A stretch of 54,808 nucleotides of DNA from Acidimicrobiales bacterium mtb01 (lineage in GTDB: Bacteria; Actinomycetota; Acidimicrobiia; Acidimicrobiales; Ilumatobacteraceae), in assembly GCA_004379135.1 (NCBI GenBank), contig NBNI01000001.1, forward strand, positions 1-54,808, given 5' to 3'. How positions within the stretch are numbered: position 1 is the first letter of the stretch; every line of letters begins with the position of its first letter. The notes beneath the pieces were generated by a model. It had not been told where the DNA came from. It did no database searches and saw only the letters and a program-made list of their open reading frames with translations. The position numbers and the translations under genes are program-made. Positions 47,960-54,808 of this stretch are shown here, piece by piece.

Positions 47960-49505
47960 GCTGCTCGACAAATGGGCGACCACTGTGCCGTCGCAACCAG
48001 CGTTGGTCGATGAGCGCGGAACAACGAGCTGGCACGAACTCAACGAGCGCGTGAACCGGCTCTCGAACGCACTTCGGGGACGCGGTCTGCCAGAGGGCAG
48101 CACGATCGCGTTGATGTGCGGGAACCGGCGGGAGGCCTTCGAGGTCACCCTCGCTGCGATGCACTCTGGGCTCGTCGTCGTTCCGGTCAACTGGCACTGG
48201 GCGCCCGACGAGCTCGCTTACGTGATGCAGGACGCAGGAGCCTCGGTCCTGTTCGTGGACGACACGCGCCTCGAGGTCGCGCACGCAGCCTCAGGCGAGT
48301 CCACCCACGACGGCGAGCTGGTGGTGGTCGGTCCGCGTTCCAATGGTGCAATCCAGTACGAGGATCTCGTCAGCGAAGGCGATCCCGCAGCCCCCGCGAG
48401 CCAATCGTCGGGCGGGCCGATGTTCTACACGTCCGGCACGACCGGACGACCGAAGGGCGTCCGCGGCGGGCTCTCGCGCACCGGCCTGCCGGCAACGGGC
48501 TTCGAGTTGCTGGCGGCGGGCATTGTCGACACGGCGGGCATCCCGCGTCAGGGGACGACGCTGCTGGTCGGTCCCATGTACCACTCGGCGCAGTGGGTGT
48601 TCTCGGTCGCACCACTCGTCTCAGGTTCGACCGTCGTCATGCGAGAGCGGTTCGATCCGGCCGAGACCCTCGAGCTCATCGACGCGCACCGATGCACCAA
48701 CGTCCATCTCGTCCCGACTCAGTTCGTGCGACTGCTCCGTCTGCAACCCGAGCAGAAGGCGGCCTTCGACGGATCTTCGCTCTCCGTCGTTCTGCACGGT
48801 GCGGCGCCTTGCCCACCCGAGGTGAAGCGCCAGATGCTCGACTGGTGGGGACCGGTGATCACCGAGTACTACGGCGGGACCGAAGGGGGGGTGCTCACCA
48901 CCATCACCGGCGACCAGTGGTTGCAGCGTCCTGGCAGTGTGGGTCGACCCACCAGCTACGCGGACATCCTGGTCTATCGCGATGACGGCAGTGAGGCAGG
49001 CTGCGGCGAGACCGGGCAGATCTACTTCCGCTCACGCGTCGGTGCGGACTTCCGCTACCACAACGCCGACGACAAGACCGCGGCCGCGCATCGGGCGCCC
49101 GGCGTCGCGACACTCGGCGACATCGGCCACCTCGACGCCGACGGCTTCTTGTACCTCTCAGACCGCAGGATCGACATGATCATCTCCGGCGGGGTCAACA
49201 TCTATCCCGCAGAGATCGAATCGGTGCTCGCCACCCATCCTGCGGTGCTCGACGCCGCCGTCTTCGGTGTGCCCAACGAGGAGATGGGCGAGGAGGTCAA
49301 GGCCGCCGTCCAGCTCGCGTCGGATGCAGTCGCATCCGACGACCTTGCCGCTGAGCTCGTCGCCCACGTCCGTGCTCACCTCGCCGGCTACAAGGCTCCT
49401 CGGACCATCGACTTTGTCGAGAGGCTTCCGCGAGACGCCACCGGCAAGCTCTTCAAGCGCGAACTCCGTGACCCATTCTGGGCGGACATCGGGCGGCGGA
49501 TCTGA
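47952..49505 (+). CDS. Acyl-CoA synthetase (AMP-dependent ligase)
   Basis: A 517-aa ANL-superfamily ligase with the core motifs: FYTSGTTGRPKG (A3 P-loop), YYGGTEG (A5), GDIGHLDADGFLYLSDRRIDMI (A7/A8) and RDATGKLFKREL (A10 lysine). It adenylates a carboxylic acid and transfers it to CoA. The chain-length preference cannot be told. ATG 47952 is the family-like start (MAELLDKWATTVPSQPALVDERG); the frame upstream overlaps the oxidoreductase gene and is not coding. It is the second gene of the LLM-ligase-hydrolase unit. Confidence 0.93.
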   Translation: MAELLDKWATTVPSQPALVDERGTTSWHELNERVNRLSNALRGRGLPEGSTIALMCGNRREAFEVTLAAMHSGLVVVPVNWHWAPDELAYVMQDAGASVLFVDDTRLEVAHAASGESTHDGELVVVGPRSNGAIQYEDLVSEGDPAAPASQSSGGPMFYTSGTTGRPKGVRGGLSRTGLPATGFELLAAGIVDTAGIPRQGTTLLVGPMYHSAQWVFSVAPLVSGSTVVMRERFDPAETLELIDAHRCTNVHLVPTQFVRLLRLQPEQKAAFDGSSLSVVLHGAAPCPPEVKRQMLDWWGPVITEYYGGTEGGVLTTITGDQWLQRPGSVGRPTSYADILVYRDDGSEAGCGETGQIYFRSRVGADFRYHNADDKTAAAHRAPGVATLGDIGHLDADGFLYLSDRRIDMIISGGVNIYPAEIESVLATHPAVLDAAVFGVPNEEMGEEVKAAVQLASDAVASDDLAAELVAHVRAHLAGYKAPRTIDFVERLPRDATGKLFKRELRDPFWADIGRRI

Positions 49506-49533
49506 ACGCGCCTCGAGCTGAGAGGATCCAACA

Positions 49534-50256
49534 ATGACCGCGTCTCGGCTCCTGTTGGTGCACGGTGCCTGGCATGGAGCTTGGTGCTGGGAGCGCCTCA
49601 TCCCGCGGCTACGCGCCCGGGGCCTCGATGTCGACACCATCGACCTGCCCAGCCACGGCCCCGCGACTGACAGCCTCGGCGACCTCTATGCGGACGCCGA
49701 CGCGGTGCGCTCCCGGCTCGACGCCTACCGCGAACCAGTGCTGCTGGTCGGCCACAGCTACGGCGGCATGGTCATCACCGACACCGGCGCGCACGAGGCC
49801 GTCGCAGGTCTCGTCTACCTGTGCGCCTTTCTGCCGAGCGCCAGCCAGACACTCCTGGACCTGTTCAGCGCACCAGCACCCGACGGCGAGTCGTCCTCCG
49901 AGCTCGTCGCTCACCTGGCCGTCAGCGAGGACGGCAACGCGACCTCACTCGTGCCGGATGGCGCCGCCCAGGCCTTCTATGCCGACTGCGATCCCGCCGA
50001 CCAGCAGTGGGCGTTAGGGCAGCTGGATTTCCAGGGCGCCGCATCCGCGACCCAGGCGCCGCGCCAACTCGCGTGGCAGGCCAAGCCGACGACCTACGTC
50101 GTGTGCAGCGAGGACCGCGCCATCCCAGCGTGGCAGCAACGCGCCATGGCGCTGCACGCCAACCACGTGGTCGAGCTTCGCACCAGCCATTCGCCGTTCC
50201 TTGCGGCGCCCGGCTCCCTGGCGGAGATCCTGGTGGCGGCCGCACGGGCCCGGTAG
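49534..50256 (+). CDS. Alpha/beta hydrolase
   Basis: A 240-aa hydrolase of the short esterase/hydroxynitrile-lyase-like class. It starts LLLVHGAWHGAWCWERL (oxyanion loop), with nucleophile Ser in VGHSYGGMV, Asp in CSEDRAIP and His in TSHSPFLA. It follows the ligase gene by 28 nt with AGAGGAT upstream, so it belongs to the same unit. It could release a CoA ester or cleave an ester in the pathway; the substrate is unknown. Confidence 0.88.
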   Translation: MTASRLLLVHGAWHGAWCWERLIPRLRARGLDVDTIDLPSHGPATDSLGDLYADADAVRSRLDAYREPVLLVGHSYGGMVITDTGAHEAVAGLVYLCAFLPSASQTLLDLFSAPAPDGESSSELVAHLAVSEDGNATSLVPDGAAQAFYADCDPADQQWALGQLDFQGAASATQAPRQLAWQAKPTTYVVCSEDRAIPAWQQRAMALHANHVVELRTSHSPFLAAPGSLAEILVAAARAR

Positions 50257-50361
50257 GTGGTCACGCGATGTGACGGAGTCGCGGGGCCTTGGGCGTAGAT
50301 GTGCCACCGCGGTCCTGCATGTGTGCGTCGGTCACCGTGAGCAGCAGATGCTGCCTACGTC

Positions 50362-50721
50362 TCATGCGTTGGCGTTGGCGAACGCCCCGGTGTCGAAGAG
50401 CGCCTTGATGGCGGTGATCTTGCCGCCGGTGATCTCGAAGCACTTGGCGGAGAGCACGTTCGGGGCTGGGTGCGTGTGCGTGTAGTAGAGCAGCAGGGCG
50501 GTGGTGTCGTCGCCGTAGCTGGCGACGAGGGTCGCACCTTGCAGCATGGGAGCGAACTGCGCTTCGGAGTCGCGGAGCGCATCGGCGCCGTGGATCGGAC
50601 CGAAGGGGGTCTCCGAAACGACGTCGTCGGCGACGACCTTCATGGCGTCGTCGTGGCGGTGGTCGCGCCAGGCGTCGAAGTACTCGATCGCGATCTGCAG
50701 GGCGGGAATGGGTGCGGTCAT
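50362..50721 (-). CDS. SnoaL-like nuclear-transport-factor-2 fold protein
   Basis: A 119-aa single-domain NTF2-like protein from ATG 50721 with AAGGAG upstream: ALQIAIEYFDAWRDHRHDDAMKVVADDVVSETPFGPIHGADAL, and the C-terminal strands ALLLYYTHTHPA and CFEITGGKITAIKALFD. These proteins are small isomerases/hydratases or ligand binders. It is convergent with the hydrolase gene (105-nt gap). It is unrelated at sequence level to the tandem protein at 9820-10623 beyond the fold. Confidence 0.78.
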   Translation of the reverse strand: MTAPIPALQIAIEYFDAWRDHRHDDAMKVVADDVVSETPFGPIHGADALRDSEAQFAPMLQGATLVASYGDDTTALLLYYTHTHPAPNVLSAKCFEITGGKITAIKALFDTGAFANANA

Positions 50722-50813
50722 CGTCGTTCTCCTTGTTGTCGGTGTGCCACGCAGTCTGCGACCGAATACATGCCACTCAACGTCAGGTATTTTCATTGGG
50801 GTTGGAGGGGATC

Positions 50814-51180
50814 GTGGCGCCGGGTGAGCACGACCCCGCTGACGTCGGCGTCCTCCTGCCCTGGCAGCCCGGGTACCCGGGCTGGGCGGTCGGCGACCAA
50901 GACGGTGACAGCGCCGACGTCGTGGTCGCCGCCGGCCCGGACGCTGTGGTCGTGCCAGGCGAGCAGCTCCTCGAGCCAGGCCCCGGCGGGGTGCTGGATG
51001 CGGAATCTCTGCGACCGCTGCGTGATGCGCCCCGGCACTTCAGGCGTGCTCGATCTGGCAGCGAGTGCGGCACCGGTCTTCGTCACCGCTACCGACATCG
51101 GTGGCGATCCGTCGGCCAACATCGAGCTTCAAGTGCTGACCGACCCCCCAATCCTGCTGCGCATCGGGAGTCTGGATTAG
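50814..51180 (+). pseudogene. Possible frameshifted hypothetical gene
   Basis: GTG 50814 behind GGAGGGG opens an acidic, coding-like frame (VGVLLPWQPGYPGWAVGDQDGDSADVVVAAGPDAVVV) up to about 51040, where it turns into Arg-rich sequence. A second frame then gives GVLDLAASAAPVFVTATDIGGDPSANIELQVLTDPP to a stop at 51180. One indel would join them. A minus-strand frame (50793-51122) is equally GC3-rich, so even the coding strand is uncertain. Confidence 0.3.
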
Positions 51181-51642
51181 GTCGGCGGCGGATGGGGTGC
51201 GTCCGGCTCGGCCTCGGGTTACCGCTCCCGCGGCGACCGCATCGTCACCTAACTAACCAGTTCAACGGCGGCCGGAGCGGCTACAGCTGCGAGTGGCACT
51301 GGAACCTCGACGCACCGTGACGGCCCCCGGTACCCGCCCCCGCCATCGCGCCTCTCTCCGAACCCCGATCTACACACCGGCCCGCCGCCATCCTGCCGCA
51401 ACGGACTGACGCCGCCCGGTCGTACGTCGTCGGAGGAGCGGACGATGTCCCGGTACGCCGCTCTCGGGTCGCAGGTTCGTCATGCGCGTTCCGTAGGTGG
51501 ACGTACGCCCCCCGCTGATACCGCTCCTCGGTCCGGGTTAGAGATGCTCGCCATAGAGCCCCGCCAGCACATCGTGCTGTTCAGCGCCACATCACGCACG
51601 AGATCAAGAACAGTAGTTGCTCTTGGGAACGCTCGCTGGTCG
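51181..51642. other. No gene recognised
   Basis: Short frames occur on both strands (for example 51445-51660 plus), without ribosome-binding sites or domains. The sequence looks like decayed or intergenic DNA. I see no tRNA or obvious long repeat. Confidence 0.4.
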
Positions 51643-51846
51643 TCAGCGGGCTCTGCGTAGTCCCGGCACTTGACCACGGTTGGTGGCCTTCAGCCGGTCC
51701 GGTTTCTGTACCTCCACCGAGGGCCAGTGCCGGGCTCGTGTTCCGGCACGGTGCTCGAACCGAACCCACACCTTGCGAGGTTCATGGAACTCGAAGTTCC
51801 CGACCTGCACGTCTTCCCAACCGTCGGCCACGGTGCATCCCCCCAC
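51643..51846 (-). CDS. Doubtful small hypothetical protein
   Basis: A 67-codon minus-strand frame with fairly coding-like codons: GWEDVQVGNFEFHEPRKVWVRF and HWPSVEVQKPDRLKATNRG. It ends LRRAR. It has no recognised domain and no clear ribosome-binding site, and may be a fragment of a longer gene. It lies 39 nt from the TetR gene stop, on the same strand. Confidence 0.3.
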   Translation of the reverse strand: MGGCTVADGWEDVQVGNFEFHEPRKVWVRFEHRAGTRARHWPSVEVQKPDRLKATNRGQVPGLRRAR

Positions 51847-51885
51847 CCAATAGCCATGCCGGGCACGGCGCCTGCGCCGTCGAGA

Positions 51886-52500
51886 TCACGGATTCGTTCG
51901 CGACCGGTTGAAGACGCCTCGCCCGAGCTGTTCGAGCACCTTGCGCGCCATGTCCGAGGGCCAGGCGAAGTCGGGGTCGGCGATCAGCAGCGACGTGATG
52001 CCGTGCACCGAGGTCCAGAGGGCGATGGCGATGTCGCGAGGGTCCCCTGGCTGGAGCGCGCCCTCTTCGATCGACGCTCGCACCACCGACACGAACCCCT
52101 CGAAGACCAGCGAGGTGTACGAGGGGTCCACCTGGCGCCGGCGCGGCTGCATGAAGAGGATGCGGTACGCCTCGGGCCGGTCCAGCCCGAACTGCACGTA
52201 GGCCTCGCCCATGGCGTAGAGCGCCTGGCTCGGCCGCTCGCGTGTCGCCGCTGCTTCCAGTCGCTCGCGGAGCCCGCCGAAGGCGCCCTTGGACACTTCG
52301 ACCATGAGTTCGTGCTTGTCGGCGAAGTGCAGGTAGATCGACGGTGGCGAGACGCCGACGGCCTTGGCGATGGCGTCGATGGACACTGCGTCCTCCTTCC
52401 CGCGTTCGAGAAGCAGGGCGGAGGTCTTCTCGAGGATTTCCTCCCGCAGTCGGTCGCCGTCTCCGCGCCGAGCGCGTCGGCGCGACGGGGTCGACGTCAC
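51886..52500 (-). CDS. TetR/AcrR-family regulator
   Basis: A 204-aa TetR regulator from a GTG at 52500 (an upstream frame extends further but lacks family character). A basic N-terminus (RRRARRG) precedes the HTH VSIDAIAKAVGVSPPSIYLHFADKHELMVEV (about 40-70), and the C-terminal domain includes FEGFVSVVRASIEEGAL. SIYLHFADK is the standard TetR recognition segment. A short perfect palindrome 60 nt upstream (52560-52576) is a good operator candidate. No divergent target gene is evident in the 470 nt beyond it. Confidence 0.85.
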   Translation of the reverse strand: MTSTPSRRRARRGDGDRLREEILEKTSALLLERGKEDAVSIDAIAKAVGVSPPSIYLHFADKHELMVEVSKGAFGGLRERLEAAATRERPSQALYAMGEAYVQFGLDRPEAYRILFMQPRRRQVDPSYTSLVFEGFVSVVRASIEEGALQPGDPRDIAIALWTSVHGITSLLIADPDFAWPSDMARKVLEQLGRGVFNRSRTNP

Positions 52501-52559
52501 GCCGAGGCCTTTGTCAGGTGCACGGTCCGAAGTTAGCGTTTGCCAGGTGCACGTCACTA

Positions 52560-52576
52560 AGTTAGGTTGCCTAACT
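52560..52576. promoter_or_regulatory. Palindrome upstream of the tetR-like gene
   Basis: AGTTAGG-TTG-CCTAACT is a perfect 7-bp inverted repeat with a 3-nt centre, 60 nt before the TetR start. It may be the TetR operator. It also resembles part of a DtxR/IdeR iron box (TTAGGTTAGnCTAACCTAA), so iron-dependent control is an alternative reading. Confidence 0.45.
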
Positions 52577-53043
52577 CATGGAGGGATCACCGGGGCCAGC
52601 TGCGTTGGCGGTAGTGAGTCACACGGCCTAGGCGTTCGACCTTGTCTGGGACGGGTCACGGTGACGTCTATCGGCTCCGAAGCCAACGGCACTTTGACCT
52701 GGTTCTTTGCGGCTGATGGGCCGGCAGACGTCTATCTGCTTGCGGGGGCGACAAGCGCGGCGAACCGCTCGGCGGCGCCGCCGCTCACGCCCGGCAGCAG
52801 GTGTTGGTTGAAGCGCCCCGGGTCTGGTGGAGGGATCTCGTGTGCCCAGGGCTCTTGGCGCTGTCACCCCCGTTGCCACGTTGACTGGAAACAACACTGC
52901 AGAGAGGCTCAGAGTCAGAGGCTACCGATCCGGAGTCGAGTAGCGACGGACGTGATGGTCGTTGGGTGTCGGCTTCGGAATCGAACGATCGGCATCGATG
53001 ACCGTGACCACCGCAGGCACGGCCAGCGATCGGTGGGCAGCGG
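52577..53043. other. No gene recognised
   Basis: This stretch lies between the TetR palindrome and the pair E lipoprotein stop codon. Frames on both strands are shadow-like with poor codon character. No repeat, tRNA or clear terminator is seen. Confidence 0.4.
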
Positions 53044-54009
53044 TCAATCCAACGGGTCGTATGCTTTGGCCCGTTCGACGGCAGCTTTCACCTGCGACTG
53101 GAACACTTGTGCGAACGGTGACTCCTGAAGAAGCTGGTTCTGCACGCGGGTTTCGGCGTCGAACATGATCCGCTCCAGGCCGACCAGACGGCGGCACTGA
53201 GCGTCGGCGGTCGCCTGGTCGATTTCCGCAGTCGTCACGCTGTTGCCTGGAACGAGGAACTTCGCAGGAGCGTCGACCCAAGTGGTGAACTGATAGCCGC
53301 GCTCTGCCATGCACGCTGACCACGCCCGGTCCGCGGCCATCACGTCGTCCTCGTGGTGAATCAGCTCGCGAGACTGGACGGAGAGATCGACGATTGCTTC
53401 GTAGCCAGGGACAGACATCAGGCCTGTGGGGCCGCCCCAGATCTGCATCGACGCGTCGCCGCGACAACCGCCGTCGCCGTTCGGGCCGTAAAGCGTCGTC
53501 AAGTACGACTCGCCGGCGGCCTCGCGCTCGCGATCGATCTTGTCGACTGCTGCCAGGTACTCGGCGGGATCACCAGACGGGATGGTGCTGCGGTAGCCCG
53601 AGGTGGCGGCGTCGGCTGCGGTCAGCAGCCCGTAGCGCGTCCGCAGATCGAGCAGGTTGCGCTTCGGTCGTGGGGGGTACGGCCGATAGTCGAAACCCCG
53701 CTGCTTCATGCAGTCCTTGGTGAGGACGTCGACGGCGTTGTCGAGAAGCAGGTAGTCGGTCTCGGTGGGCGCGAGCAGATTCTGAAGCGGCAGCACGTCA
53801 GCGAGAAGGGCCTGCAGGTCGGGTTCATCGGGCGTGGACGGCGAAGAGTCGATCGCTGACACCGACCTCTCCGCGTCATGTTCAGCTTCGCCCGAGGAAC
53901 ACGAACCGAGTGCGAGACACAGGCACCAGGCGAAGGTCGCACTCCTTCGCCTCGTGCGCAGACCCCTGTTGCGCCTCTCGTTCGCCCCTTTGGGTTCGCG
54001 AGCGAGCAT
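53044..54009 (-). CDS. Four-Cys lipoprotein, pair E
   Basis: A 321-aa lipoprotein (lipobox LALGSC, Cys37, after an unusually long and basic N-terminal region). Signature: DCMKQRGFDYRPYPPR, GGCRGDASMQIWG, WSACMAERGYQFTTW and DAQCRRLVGLERIMFDAET, in the same order and spacing as the pair A, B and D copies some 20-27 kb away. ATG 54009 starts 5 nt after the peptide stop codon; a TTG at 54021 would overlap it instead. The presence of the same family outside the recombinase-bounded region shows that it is not confined to that element. Confidence 0.78.
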   Translation of the reverse strand: MLAREPKGANERRNRGLRTRRRSATFAWCLCLALGSCSSGEAEHDAERSVSAIDSSPSTPDEPDLQALLADVLPLQNLLAPTETDYLLLDNAVDVLTKDCMKQRGFDYRPYPPRPKRNLLDLRTRYGLLTAADAATSGYRSTIPSGDPAEYLAAVDKIDREREAAGESYLTTLYGPNGDGGCRGDASMQIWGGPTGLMSVPGYEAIVDLSVQSRELIHHEDDVMAADRAWSACMAERGYQFTTWVDAPAKFLVPGNSVTTAEIDQATADAQCRRLVGLERIMFDAETRVQNQLLQESPFAQVFQSQVKAAVERAKAYDPLD

Positions 54010-54014
54010 CAGGC

Positions 54015-54359
54015 TCAGCAAGTGGTGATCGTGATCGTCGTGTAGGTGTGGGCGCCGCTACCCCAGCCGGTGTTCGGGGCGCCGGTCGCGATGAGGCCGC
54101 TCGAGCCGTAGTACGCCGCGCACTTCGTGGTCTTGTTGAAACGGCTCTGCGCGTTGACGCTGATGACTCCCGTCGTGGATGAGTACTGTGCGGATGTCGT
54201 GCCGACGAAGTTGGGCGACGCCCACAGGCAGACGCGGCCGCTGTTGCAATCGCCGAGGCTTGCGCTGGCGATGTCCTGGCTGGAGATCACCCCACCAGCT
54301 CCGATGGCGACGATGAGCGCGGCTCGTGCGGCCAGTGACTTGGCTGACGGCTTCTTCAT
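54015..54359 (-). CDS. Secreted I36-like peptide, pair E
   Basis: A 114-aa exported protein: signal peptide to about residue 34, then GDCNSGRVCLWASPNFVG (C38, C44), VNAQSRFNKTTKC (C80) and the ending TTITITTC with Cys114 last. CxSGRVCLWxxxNFxG is a strong match to the start of peptidase inhibitor I36 / beta-gamma-crystallin domains. GAAGGAG lies 5 nt before ATG 54359. It forms an operon with the lipoprotein gene. Four Cys allow two disulfides, with the terminal Cys probably closing the fold. Confidence 0.8.
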   Translation of the reverse strand: MKKPSAKSLAARAALIVAIGAGGVISSQDIASASLGDCNSGRVCLWASPNFVGTTSAQYSSTTGVISVNAQSRFNKTTKCAAYYGSSGLIATGAPNTGWGSGAHTYTTITITTC

Positions 54360-54737
54360 GGGATTCTCCTTCGTTCGTTGTGGATGTCGAACGAGGCACC
54401 GTCCCGCAGGATCCTGCAGTGACAGGATTCGACCTCGTACACAGAGGTGTGCGTACAAGCCCGAAGTGTTCCACGCATCGCCAGCCTCGTTGCCCACCGC
54501 AGGTCCTGATCTGCCCTCTCGCTTGGCTCGCCGAGGAAGAAGTGCTCGAACCTGCGACGCCTCCTGCGCGGGTCAGGCCGGCCGAACCGATCGACTTGGT
54601 GCGGTGGTGCCGGCGGCTGCAGAGCCGTTCACGAAGCCAGGGCCGTGCAGAACCTCTGCTTGCGAACAGATTTGCTGCGGCACGACACCTCAAAGCGAGA
54701 GGGCAAGGACTTCTTGCCCATCTGGACGGAGGAAGTC
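54360..54737. other. Divergent intergenic region
   Basis: It separates pair E (minus) from the partial secreted-protein gene (plus) and must carry both promoters. No further gene is seen. I could not fix -35/-10 boxes or a clear operator by eye. Confidence 0.4.
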
Positions 54738-54808
54738 ATGAGACGTCAAATTGCCCTGGTTTGTGCGGTCTTCTTGGGTTCGGTGCCGGCCGTTGCTCTG
54801 GTGACGTC
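54738..54808 (+). CDS. Start of a secreted protein, cut by window end
   Basis: ATG 54738 behind GGAGGA opens MRRQIALVCAVFLGSVPAVALVT, a clear signal peptide, and continues to the window edge (23 codons). The family cannot be told. Given its position next to pair E, another small secreted protein of the same system is one possibility. Confidence 0.6.
   Translation, partial: MRRQIALVCAVFLGSVPAVALVT

Noticed and set aside
46793-48190. A long minus-strand open frame of 465 codons opposite the LLM and ligase genes.
   Set aside because: It mirrors two well-supported plus-strand genes with clear family motifs; its own translation has no domain. Long antisense frames are expected at this GC content.

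Overview
The window looks like chromosomal DNA of a high-GC actinobacterium, probably of the Acidimicrobiia (Ilumatobacter-like) type. This is inferred from the PASTA-kinase/PBP/RodA/PP2C/FHA cluster beside crgA and trpG, several F420-type luciferase-like oxidoreductases, a WhiB domain, and high GC at third codon positions. No species can be named from the sequence alone.

Layout. (1) 0.2-5 kb: methyltransferase-like and dehydrogenase-like genes, then two secreted proteins (a tandem metalloprotease and a pentapeptide-repeat protein) that share a short Cys/Trp module. (2) 5-16 kb: housekeeping genes: Fur-type regulator, DUF1003, PRC/MgtE-N/CBS protein, two luciferase-like monooxygenases, tRNA-Ala, SnoaL-like protein, L,D-transpeptidase, SpoU methyltransferase, ferredoxin-reductase-like enzyme, MarR, thiolase. 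(3) 15.7-23.6 kb: the cell-wall/division control cluster crgA, trpG/pabA, pknB, pbpA, rodA, pstP, fhaB, fhaA. From pbpA to fhaA each gene overlaps the next by 4 nt. (4) 23.7-46.0 kb: an accessory region that starts at tRNA-Leu(CAG) with a tyrosine recombinase translationally coupled to an AbrB-like protein, and ends near a second tyrosine recombinase and a truncated HNH gene. (5) 46-52.5 kb: a small catabolic-looking cluster (TetR, luciferase-like oxidoreductase, acyl-CoA ligase, alpha/beta hydrolase, SnoaL-like protein, TetR). (6) 53-54.8 kb: one more peptide/lipoprotein pair and the start of another secreted protein.

The most unusual content is a repeated two-gene cassette: a small secreted Cys-containing protein resembling peptidase-inhibitor I36 / beta-gamma crystallin domains, followed at once by a lipoprotein with a conserved four-Cys pattern. 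Complete pairs lie at 25.8-27.1, 27.6-28.9 and 53.0-54.4 kb. Partial or decayed versions lie at 31.1-32.0 (lipoprotein alone), 32.1 (truncated lipoprotein) and 32.8-33.9 kb (peptide cut to 49 residues). A copy of the recombinase 3' end lies beyond the first pair, suggesting cassettes gathered next to the integrase. A separate six-gene operon (37.5-43.0 kb) joins a sigma factor, a membrane protein placed like an anti-sigma factor, a two-motif crystallin-fold secreted protein and a MacAB-like ABC exporter. A third notable gene is a natural fusion of sigma-70 region 2 with a WhiB iron-sulfur domain (29.2-30.2 kb).

The 32-36 kb stretch is decaying: an internally deleted IS3-type element, a gene with an in-frame amber codon, and two frameshifted genes.
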